From positions 1-64,000 of the forward strand of contig NZ_LJBR01000161.1 in NCBI RefSeq assembly GCF_001282115.1: 64,000 nt of DNA. Reading direction: 5' to 3'. A program made the translations under genes and the position numbers. Source of the stretch: Streptomyces sp. NRRL B-24085. GTDB taxonomy: Bacteria > Actinomycetota > Actinomycetes > Streptomycetales > Streptomycetaceae. Shown here one piece after another: positions 18,901 to 26,700 of this stretch. Positions within the stretch are counted from its first letter, which is position 1; every line of letters begins with the position of its first letter. The notes below the pieces were generated by a model that was not told the origin of the DNA, did no database searches, and saw only the letters and a list, made by a program, of their open reading frames with translations.

Positions 18901-19818
18901 GTGGACGGACACCGTGCCCTCGCTCACGGTGACAGGCAGTTCCGCCGCGAGATCGCCTTCATCGGGATGGGCCAGATCGTTGCCCGCGTCCTGCTCGAGT
19001 TGAGCCTTCTCTTCGCCACGAGCAACGAGTTGGGTCTGCGGCCCCTCGGCCTCCGGCCCAGAGGAATCCCACATCTGGCCCGCCGACCCCCGGAAGACAG
19101 CGTTGCCATCCGCATCGACCGCGCGCAGGCCTCCGCCCTCGCCGGGCACCACGCTCAGGCCGTTCCCGGTGGCGGTCAGCTTGATCTTCTCCAGCTCGGG
19201 GCTCGCCGCCGCTTCGGCCGTCTTGACCACCAGCACCTCGCGGTAGCCCTCAGCCTCGGCCGTCATCTGCAAGTCCACGCCCCTGACGGGCACATCGGCA
19301 TAGATGGCAGTGGCACCGTCAAGAACCGGCTGCGGCAGGGAGGTTGGCCAGCCGAGCCTCAGCTCCCGCCCGTCCCGCCCGAGCTTCAGCAACCCCGAAC
19401 CGCTGCCGCCACCGGAGAACGCCATGTCAACCACGGCTGACTTGGGTCCCACGGTCCCGTCCGGGTATTCCTCCAGCGTGACGTCGACGGGCTTCCAGGT
19501 ACCGTCCTCGGCCCGAGCACGCTGCGGTTGCGTCGACTGCGTGAGGGTGAAGGTGCCGTCCGGGTTGGCAACCGTGCTGCTGTACTCGGTCCGCGCGTCG
19601 CTCACTTCGACCGGCTCCCCCGTCGCGGCCGCGCGCTCCGAAGGGGACTGTTCATTCACCGCGGTCCGAAGCTGTGCTGCCCGAGCCTCCTCGGCAACCG
19701 TGAGAGTCAGGGCCGGCAGCAGCGACAGCACGGCCGCCAGCGCCGATACTCCTCCGACCGCACCCAGTACGCCACTTCTTCGCACACGAACATGGCTGTG
19801 CCCCCGCCCCAGTCCCAC
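15988..19818 (-). CDS. Secreted LamG-domain protein, partner of the RHS toxin
   Basis: A 1276-residue exported protein. A long basic N-terminus and hydrophobic stretch (GAVGGVSALAAVLSLLPALTLTV in pieces, residues 15-42) form the signal peptide. The N-terminal half holds beta-rich domains typical of actinobacterial wall proteins that sit next to RHS genes. Two concanavalin A-like LamG jellyrolls follow, near residues 845-985 (QDSFTVSAWAYLTN...LDEAAVWQDAQ) and 1090-1265 (ETGSFTVSARVRL...LRVWAGAMTADQV). It lies 98 bp upstream of the RHS gene on the same strand, so the two are probably co-transcribed. Likely roles are surface anchoring, adhesion or delivery of the toxin; the sequence alone does not prove which. 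Confidence 0.8.
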   Translation of the reverse strand: MGLGRGHSHVRVRRSGVLGAVGGVSALAAVLSLLPALTLTVAEEARAAQLRTAVNEQSPSERAAATGEPVEVSDARTEYSSTVANPDGTFTLTQSTQPQRARAEDGTWKPVDVTLEEYPDGTVGPKSAVVDMAFSGGGSGSGLLKLGRDGRELRLGWPTSLPQPVLDGATAIYADVPVRGVDLQMTAEAEGYREVLVVKTAEAAASPELEKIKLTATGNGLSVVPGEGGGLRAVDADGNAVFRGSAGQMWDSSGPEAEGPQTQLVARGEEKAQLEQDAGNDLAHPDEGDLAAELPVTVSEGTVSVHPDLDLLRGQKTVYPVFIDPSVGLGVSEWTKLSSDGDKFWKFSEPKGVGRCGVADGYACSTGGYTDRMYFEFGPGQLAGKHVLDAEFRAKETWSFNCTPYWVDLERTDNISEGTRWPGPKQLDQMVDRYVSAGRGDLCNPEQPDKWIDFGDNPTEPDENLTSTVRAFAAGKFPRLTLMLRAKDEGEPRAWKRFDNNAELKVWYAPLPGVPTSVGAIPGTGNTAACRPASDPLTVTVDTPTVQARVQTKVEQQKGEESGSLQAEFVMERSSTDTVTGTWSQVWSGYKPDSGWHPDDTLEKITTSKRADGGLYRFRARTQSHWSHDGKSGDLFSPYSSWCFVRIDSTAPNPPTITSNTPYTECLTDDCVAHGGPGVPGSFTFGPNTADKDVQAYRWRFMSSKASATKTVSAARTNEPVTDKDVKPGLGGTQTLSVEASDLKLDKDGRVRWGPPTYFTTKVDLAPEASGRWHFGELKPNTGTMKAADTATVGVRHDATLVGAAGTGGSTRARRGAGDYSLRLNDLVTNPAQQTGHAATASPAVNTQDSFTVSAWAYLTNASANRVVLSQAGSKTTAFALYYSSAYKKWIFNRADKDQTDPVFIRSVADAANPPLNVWTHLTGVFDTKRDSDKSNDTVQLFVNGQPQGSPVVLAKTAATYEPWAATGGLQFGRAVSAGAGVDHFFGLLDEAAVWQDAQTPDLVQDEDRLETDGVPANELVAHWDATISVSSGKQVAESPEDPDDPASTSFPYHRGTLALSTSGAALTGDDATFLELDGTAGHAKATGPVIDETGSFTVSARVRLDKATLDKKPVGYRGMVAAQATPTGKESSWALWVEKIGDGVYQWKFGRTAVDSTGKIVDTALAPAQDTIGNKEFNTWVDVTGVFDAGEAFTADDGTERFGVAQLYVGPFVQQGEEDPGLAAAQQGTGVLSAGSGSANATTGHYLPGGLAKLRVWAGAMTADQVNNQIAEPST

Positions 19819-20592
19819 AACCCCACCCCGTCGTCACAGATTATTCACAGAGAGGTGAGTCAACGATGCCTCAGCGTCACACGTCAATGTGGCATAGGTC
19901 ACGCGCCGCAGGCTTTCCGCGGCTATGACCTGCAGGTATATCCCTGCATATCCACTGAAGACCGAACCCTCCCTTCGCGAGATCAACTACTCTCCGTTGT
20001 TGTTGATCAATGCATAGCATCTGAATCCAGCCAAGCAGTGCACCAACGTCTCCCTCTGCAGCCAGACAACAGGCACGCCTACAACACAGGCGAGACAAAG
20101 ACTTTCTAATGCCGCACACTTCAACCGGTCCGCCAAATCCAGCCACCGCGACCGGCGAGATCAACACTCTCTGTACCTCACGACTCACACACCCATCAAC
20201 GTGGGCCAGTTCACCGTGCAGGCGCGTTCCCAACGGCGGATGACGGCGTCGACCAGACCAACCAGGCCGTGCGGTATGGCCGCAGCGGCCTGGACCGGCG
20301 CACGGCACAGAGCGGACACGGGCATCGGCCGCAGTCCGGCCTCCGCCCCGATGGTTGACTGGTCACGGGGCTGCCTGCTGAGAGGCGTCACAGCGAGCAT
20401 GCATACCGGCCCTGCCCGGTGTATGCCGAGACTCGGGTAAAGGTCGGGGTACCGCCGAAGGAGGCCGCGATGACGTTCACCCCCGCGCAACTCATCGGTG
20501 TGAGCCACCGACTCCTCGAACGCAGAATCATGTCCATGGCAGGATGTGGTGCTGCCCGGCTCCCAGCGCCGGACCATTCCTTGGGGGAAGCT
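19819..20592. other. Long intergenic region
   Basis: About 770 bp between the divergent LamG gene and the lipoprotein gene. It is visibly less GC-rich between 19960 and 20180 than the rest of the window, as expected for a promoter region. I find no domain-bearing frame, tRNA or clear hairpin. It presumably holds the promoters for both divergent genes. Confidence 0.4.
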
Positions 20593-21120
20593 TTGAACAC
20601 ATTCCGGCATGCCCGGACCGCGGTGGCCGTGGCGGCCGTACTGCTCGCCACGGCCTGCCAGGAGAACGTGGACCCGACTGCCGCACCGCAGTCGCACTCC
20701 GCGGCCTCCGCCACCGCCGGACTCGCGGCCTCGCCGTCCCCGGCAGCAAAGACCCGGGACGAGGTGATCAGCGATTTCCGCTACGCCACCAAGTCCTTCG
20801 ACCTGGGGTTGACCGTGGTCAAAGACCCCATGAACCGTAATTGCGTCGCGCATTCCACCGCCTTCTCCCGGACCGAGCCCGGCGAGAAGGACCTGCTGCG
20901 CGTAGTTAGCCGCCTCAAGGAGCGCGGATGGCGCCTGCGCGGCGAGGTGGATGCCGACGGCGCCACCTTCCTGGAGTCGGGTGGCTGGGAGGCCATCACA
21001 GGTGTCGGCCCCCTTCCGGGCGGGACGGCAGATCAGCACTCTTCGGCCGCCGGCGCCCTCGCGCTGAGCGCCACGTCGACCTGCACCAAGCCGCCGAGTC
21101 CCTCCCGCGTTAAGAAGTGA
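20593..21120 (+). CDS. Probable lipoprotein
   Basis: I start this gene at the TTG at 20593 because GGGGGAAG sits 5 bp upstream and the protein then begins LNTFRHARTAVAVAAVLLATAC, a lipoprotein signal peptide; upstream in-frame starts would put the signal inside the protein. The mature 150 residues have a Ser/Ala/Pro-rich linker, then a compact region with DEVISDFRYATKSFD and LLRVVSRLKERGWRL, which resembles small streptomycete lipoproteins of unknown role. The lipobox (LATA-C) has Ala rather than Leu at -3, a mild departure. Predicted to be anchored on the outer face of the membrane. Confidence 0.55.
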   Translation: MNTFRHARTAVAVAAVLLATACQENVDPTAAPQSHSAASATAGLAASPSPAAKTRDEVISDFRYATKSFDLGLTVVKDPMNRNCVAHSTAFSRTEPGEKDLLRVVSRLKERGWRLRGEVDADGATFLESGGWEAITGVGPLPGGTADQHSSAAGALALSATSTCTKPPSPSRVKK

Positions 21121-21157
21121 TCCATTAGGTGGCTGCTGTGACTGGAGCGGTGGCCTC

Positions 21158-21754
21158 TCACATGCCGCGGTCTGGGCCGTACCAAGGTTCGGTGCGTTCG
21201 TCTGCGGACATCGGAAGGCGCTCCAACTTCACGGGGCCGGGGTAAAAGGCTGCACTGTTGGGCCCGCTCATGTCCTCGCCGATGAGATAGCGGTAGAGCC
21301 ATTCCGCGAAGTTCATGCGGTGCTCTGCCCAGGTTTCGTCATAGCTCACCAGGAGCCTCGCCTCAGGGGCAGCGATCAGGAAGATGGTCTCGCCTCGGTC
21401 GGTACTCGCGATCGGCCACAGACCGTTGCGGGTGCCGAAGCTCAGCTCGTCGAGTCCGAAGAGCTGGCGGGGGTCCTCGTCCGGGTCGAGATGGAGGTCG
21501 TCCCACGGCACCTCTGACCACGCCTTGATCGTGCTGCGAATGTCTTGGCCCAGGTTCCACCGTTCGGTCGCGGGGTGGGAGAGGTACAGGTGCCCGTTGA
21601 TCTGGATGGGGGCGAACGCGTCCACGAGGGCCCGGTAGTCAGGCGGAAGTTCAATGCCGAGCTCTGCGTGGAGACGCTCCCACGCAGCTGGGTCCGCGTA
21701 GCGGTTCTGGGCCGGGCCGAGCATCTCCAACACGACAGCCAGGTAGTCAGTCAT
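21158..21754 (-). CDS. SMI1/KNR4 (SUKH) family protein
   Basis: A 198-residue protein with the SUKH fold signature: LHAELGIELPPDYRALVDAFAP near residues 28-49, then GHLYLSHP, a WPIASTDRGETIFL segment near residue 113 and a C-terminal helix FAEWLYRYLIGE. SUKH proteins are a large class of immunity proteins against nuclease and deaminase toxins, and also occur as solitary genes. No toxin gene is adjacent: the neighbours are a lipoprotein and an IS5-type element. It may therefore be an orphan immunity gene kept for protection against other strains. Cytosolic. Confidence 0.75.
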   Translation of the reverse strand: MTDYLAVVLEMLGPAQNRYADPAAWERLHAELGIELPPDYRALVDAFAPIQINGHLYLSHPATERWNLGQDIRSTIKAWSEVPWDDLHLDPDEDPRQLFGLDELSFGTRNGLWPIASTDRGETIFLIAAPEARLLVSYDETWAEHRMNFAEWLYRYLIGEDMSGPNSAAFYPGPVKLERLPMSADERTEPWYGPDRGM

Positions 21755-21814
21755 GAGTTCCTCGACGGTGTGCCCGCGGCGCCGTCCACCGCGTTGGGCC
21801 GCACCCTGTAGAGC

Positions 21815-22695
21815 CGTACTCTACGGATCAGTTCGAGGTGATGACCTTAGCAAGTCTGCGGTAGCAGATCAGAGCGGCCGCGACGTCGGCGAAGGCGAGG
21901 AAGTGACCTGCCTTGCGTTCGCACCGCCGGTGCAGGCGGCGGCACCCGGCAAGCCAGGCGACCGTCCGTGCCACAGTCCAGCGGTGACGGCCCAGGCGCT
22001 GGGAGGACTCGATGCCCTTGCGCGCGATGCGCGCGGTGATGTCCCGTGAGCGCAGCCACCGGCGCAGGTGATCGTAGTCGTACGCCTTGTCACCGTGGAG
22101 CTTGGCAGGCCGTCGCCAACGCCGTCCACCGTGCGAGCGGACGGGCGGGATAACGCGTACGAGGGGTTCGAGACCCTGACTGTCATGGGTGTTCGCGGCG
22201 GAGATCCCGATCGAGAGAGGCAGACCGGACCGCTCGGTGATCAAGTGGATCTTTGACTCCTTCTTACCGCGATCTACGGGATTCGGACCCGTCAGATCCC
22301 CCCCATTTCGTTGCGCGCATGTCCACCGAGTCGATCGCGCACCTGGACCAGTCCAGCTCTCCGCGTGCGCCAAGCTCGTCCAGCAGCAAACGGTGGAGCT
22401 TGCCCCATACCCGAGCCCGGCTCCACTCGGTGAAGCGGCGGTGCGCGGTCGGCCCGGACGGGCCGAAGCCTGGCGGTATCTGTCGCCAGGTACAGCCGGA
22501 CGTGGCCACGAACAGGATCGCCGCCAGCACTTCGCGATCGCCGTGACGCCGACGGCCGCCCCCTGCGGACGAACCGGCGCAACCGGGACCACCCGCTGGA
22601 ACAGCTCCCACAGCCCGTCCGGCACCAAACGTCCCACCATCGCCACCACGGCCGCCAGCTTAGTGATCAAGCCAGTTGAGACAATCTCTTAGGTG
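21815..22695 (-). mobile_element. IS5-type element, frame-disrupted
   Basis: The inner ends show imperfect inverted similarity: GGTGATGACCTTAGC on the left against GCTTGATCACTAAGC read inward on the right. The element lies between the SUKH gene and the hydrolase gene. Exact outer ends and the target duplication could not be fixed by eye, so the coordinates are approximate. Confidence 0.55.
21828..22670 (-). pseudogene. IS5-type transposase, two frame changes
   Basis: The start (MITKLAAVVAMVGRLVPDGLWELF) and the C-terminal two thirds (ESKIHLITERSGLPLS, HGDKAYDYDHLRRWL, ARTVAWLAGCRRLHRRCER) share one frame. The central part (VLAAILFVATSGCTWRQIPP, WSRCAIDSVDMRA) lies in another frame, at 22264-22611. 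The second change falls at a run of seven G on the minus strand (22304-22310), a possible slippery site of the kind used by two-ORF IS5 relatives. The first change, near 22560, has no such motif, so the gene is probably dead. The first catalytic Asp is in CAIDSVD and the second in DKAYD. Confidence 0.75.
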
Positions 22696-22844
22696 CTGCA
22701 GGTACACGCTGGCATCCATCCTATTGGACACGGCTGAGGAGGAGACGGTCGGTTCCCAACCGGACCGATACAGCCCGCAGAACTCGACGACGCACTAACC
22801 TCGTTGCCGGTACTGAACGGCATGGTGGCGGGGGACACACGAAC

Positions 22845-23711
22845 ATGACGCGCATTGTTGGGGTGCATGGGATTCGGCAGTCCGGGACGTCGAAAAGACA
22901 ACTGACGGAGGACTGGTCCGCTGCGCTCGATGATGGCCTTGGCGAGCTAGGTATGCCGGTCCTGTCTAGCGACGCGCTGGAGCTGCCGCACTGGACCGGG
23001 CTGTTGCAGCGCGGAGTGCACGACCTAGGTCCGGAGAAGGACCGCTTCGATGCCTCGGTACCGCTGAGCCAGGGAGAAGTCGACTTTGTAGCCAGCGCGC
23101 TCGAAGAAGTTGTCCGCCAGGAAGACCTGGACCGTATCCAGCAGTTGGAGTTGCAGACGCTTGGTCTGCCACAGCTCTGGCCTCCTTACCTGACGCGCCT
23201 AGTGATGGCGTACGACCTGCGGTTTCCCCGAGGTGGGGGCAAGCTGCTTGTGAGCGCGATGCGTGAGGTGCGCTTGTACCTCTACGAGCCCGAGCTCGCA
23301 GCTCGGGTCCGTGCCTTCGTTGCCGAGGCCTTCGATGCTCGCACCTCCGCCGTCATCGGGCATTCACTGGGAAGCGTGATCGCCTACGACCTGCTGCGCC
23401 GGAGCGAGATCGCACCGGATCGAACGGCTGCCGTTCGAACACTCGTGACGTGCGGATCCCCATTGAGCATTCCCTCAGTGCGGCGGGGGATGGACGTCGC
23501 CGACGGAGCGCCTTTGAAACTGCCCGGCGGCATCGCCTGGGTCAATGTCTTCGACCCCGGGGACTTCATCACCGGAGGCATGGGGCTGAGCCCTCTTTCG
23601 CCAGGAATCATCGACGCGCAAGTCAACAACGGCAACGGCGACCCGCACAGCGCGCTGCGCTACCTCAGGACCAGCCCGGTTGCGCGGACAATTGCGGACG
23701 GCTGCCGGTGA
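22845..23711 (+). CDS. Alpha/beta hydrolase, coupled to a caspase-STAND protein
   Basis: A 288-residue serine hydrolase of the alpha/beta fold. VGVHGI near the N-terminus is the oxyanion-hole strand, GHSLG at 172-176 is the nucleophile elbow (Ser174), and NVFDPGDF and GDPHSALRYL supply likely Asp and His. There is no signal peptide, so it acts in the cytosol, probably on a lipid or other ester. Its stop overlaps the GTG of the caspase-STAND-WD40 gene (GTGA), so the two are made together. That coupling suggests the hydrolase is an effector or a substrate-processing partner of the large sensor protein. Substrate unknown. Confidence 0.75.
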   Translation: MTRIVGVHGIRQSGTSKRQLTEDWSAALDDGLGELGMPVLSSDALELPHWTGLLQRGVHDLGPEKDRFDASVPLSQGEVDFVASALEEVVRQEDLDRIQQLELQTLGLPQLWPPYLTRLVMAYDLRFPRGGGKLLVSAMREVRLYLYEPELAARVRAFVAEAFDARTSAVIGHSLGSVIAYDLLRRSEIAPDRTAAVRTLVTCGSPLSIPSVRRGMDVADGAPLKLPGGIAWVNVFDPGDFITGGMGLSPLSPGIIDAQVNNGNGDPHSALRYLRTSPVARTIADGCR

Positions 23712-26700
23712 GCCGCAGCACGGTTCCAGAGACAAAAAAGCGAATATTGATCGAGATTGCCGTCTCGGATTACGACACAGGCGACGCCTCCAGAGACGCC
23801 GCCTTCAAAACTGCTATCGACGCCCAAGTTGCCGCCGTACGGGACTGGTGGACCCATAAAGACCTCAGCACAGAGCACAGGTTCAACGTTGTTGCGCCCC
23901 AGCAACTCCAGGACGTCTACGAACTGCGTGCGTTTCTGGATGAGCAGCGGCCGGAGAACGCTGCCCACAACGAGGCCCTCGTCATCTACATCACAGGCCA
24001 TGGAGTGAGCAGGCCGTCAGGTGATCATTTTCTACTTCTGCCGAAGTCCCGCACGCACCGTCTTCCAGCAACGGCGTTTCCGACCGCCGACCTGATCACC
24101 AGGGTGCTTGATTCCGATGCTGACCATATTCTGGTCATGGTTGATTCCTGCTACTCCGGCGTCCTCCGCGAAGAACTCATGAGGCACTGCCAAGCACTCA
24201 GCGACACGCGACAACAGCTGAACTCTCTTGTTGTTATCTCGTCTGCCAACGAAACCGGGACCCCTCATCCCGAGCAGTTCACACGCTTCCTCGGATCGGT
24301 TGTCGCTCACTTCGCAACTCAAGAATCGGGGTTTGCACGTTCTCACCTGAGCTTTGAAGAGCTATTCACAGCGATGACGGCACTGTACGAATCGGGGGTC
24401 GCGCCCGAAGTCCAGTTCCTTTGGCCGAAACATACGCTGCCTGGCCGCAAGGATCACACCCAGCCCAGTCCGTGCCTTCCCAATCCGGGCTACGAGCTCC
24501 GGCCCGACCTCGACTCATACTGGCTTTCCCGAGCTTCCGGGCGTCCTTCTCATGACGATCTTGGCTGGTATTTCACAGGCCGGACCAGCCATGTACGACG
24601 CCTGACCGAGTTCCTCAAGGAAGGAAGCGGCAGTCTCGTCGTCACGGGAGAAGCAGGATCGGGCAAGTCCGCATTACTCGCCTGGGTCGTCACGCTCAGC
24701 ACTCCGACGTTCCGGTCTGACGAGAAGTACCGGTCTGTCATCGAGGCGGTGCCACCCGATCACCTGGTGCCGCTCGGAGCCGTCGACGCTGCAGTGCTCG
24801 GCCGGAACATGGACGTCGATGATCTGGCTGCTGCACTGTACACAGCGCTCGCGGACCAACCGCCTGCCGAGGGCAGGGGAGGCACCCCACTCGATCAGTT
24901 GCTGGACCACGTGGTGGCGACTGTTCGCGAAGAGGGCCGGCCTCTGACGATCGTCATCGACGGCATCGACGAGGCGAGGAATCCCCGATCGATCGTCACC
25001 AACCTCATCCGTCGGCTGGCCGACCAGTGGACGGACGATGGGCAGCCCGCTGTCCGGATGCTTCTGGGCATCCGCAGTGCGCAGGTCGGTACGCTTGATC
25101 GGCTCCGTCCGTCACCGGACCAGGCGTCGGATCTGCTGCACCTGCTGATCCGTTCAACGGACGCCAGCGAACCCTTGCGCACCGATACCGGCACCACGGA
25201 GGACATCGAGGCCTACGCGGGCACCCTTTTCAGAGTCCTGTTTGACGGTTCCGACCCGGATCCCGGCCTCCTGCATGAGGTTGCTGCGGTAGTGGCTCAG
25301 ATGGTGGCCCCCTCGTTCCTGGATACCCGTCTCGCCGTCGAGGCGATTCGCGCCCGGGGCCGACTGCCCGATCCGAACGATGTGGAGTGGCGGCGCAACC
25401 TGCGGCAGGGGACGCGAGAGCTTCTGCGGCAGGACATCGCCGCGCTAGGGCGCCATACAGGTCTGCCGGCCGAGCATGTCGTGCAGGTTTTGCGGGCCAC
25501 AGCGCTCGCCCAGGGCGCCGGCCTCCCGTGGGCCGAAGTGTGGCCGTGCGCGGTGGCGGCACTGGCAGAAGGCGCCATCAGCGCTCCCGATACGGTGATC
25601 CGAGGCGTTCGGGAGAGCCGGCTCAAGGGGTACCTGACGACCGGAGTGGAGGACGACCGGTACGTCTACCGGCCGATTCACGACCGCATCAGTGAAGTGC
25701 TGAGGGAGGACCCCCGCGTTCTTCTCGGTGGTGAAGCCCCACCCAATGCGCCTGAGGCGTCGGCTGCACGCGTCAGGGAGGCTCATCGGCAACTGGCGGG
25801 CGCCTTCAGCGCTCTGCAGGAGATGAAGACTGTGCCGCCGCACCCGTATCTGCGTCGTCACCTAGTCCAGCATGCGGCAGCTGGAGGTGTGCTGAACGAC
25901 CAGATCATCACTGAGAAATTCCTGCCCTACGAGACGAGTGGAAATGTGCGGGGCACACTCGGACTCCTTTCCGAACACGCCGAGGGCACACGGCGCCTAT
26001 TCGCATGGTCCGGGATCGAGCCCTTCCTTGCAGACGCATCGCCCCCAGCACGTGCAGAAAGCCTGCACTTCGCCCAGTGGGGGCCGGAGGCTGAGACTGC
26101 GTCGAGCCCAGACGGGATGCCCAGCTTAGTAGGCGGACATCTCGTGCCGAGATGGAAGGACTTCACGGTGGCTGGCAACGTCCTGGCGAGGGAGGACACG
26201 GACGTCCACTCCCTCGTGTCCTTCACCCTGCGGGACGGAACACCGCTGACAGCCACGGGGGGTGCGGACGGCACTGTGCGAGTGTGGGATCCGTCCACTG
26301 TGGCTCCGGTAGGTCCACCGATCCCGGGATATGGGCCGTTCGCGCGGACATTGAGCGTGATCACCCGTCCAGGCCAAGACCCCCTCCTGGCCGTCGGCTG
26401 CGACAGCGGGGTGTGGACGTGTGATCCACTGAGCGGCCAGCACACCCCACCCCCCATAACCGCCTCCGTTCACGACATGGTGGCCATACGCAACCGGGAG
26501 GGGGTGGTTCGGCTGGCCATCGGCACGTCCGACGGCCTTGTCCTGTGCGATCCGCGTGCTGGGACTGTTGTGTCCAGCGATGCGGACGCAGGCGCCCCGG
26601 CAGGTCAGGTGAACGCGCTGGTCGCCGTGGCCCTGTCTGGAGACCGCACCCTTCTGGCCGTTGGCGGGGCGGGAATCGTCGAGATTTTGGACGGTGTCTC

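Noticed and set aside
23450..23707. N-terminal extension of the caspase-STAND-WD40 frame upstream of 23708
   Set aside because: It overlaps the hydrolase gene in another frame and is Arg-rich shadow sequence; the caspase fold begins just after the GTG at 23708, which overlaps the hydrolase stop.
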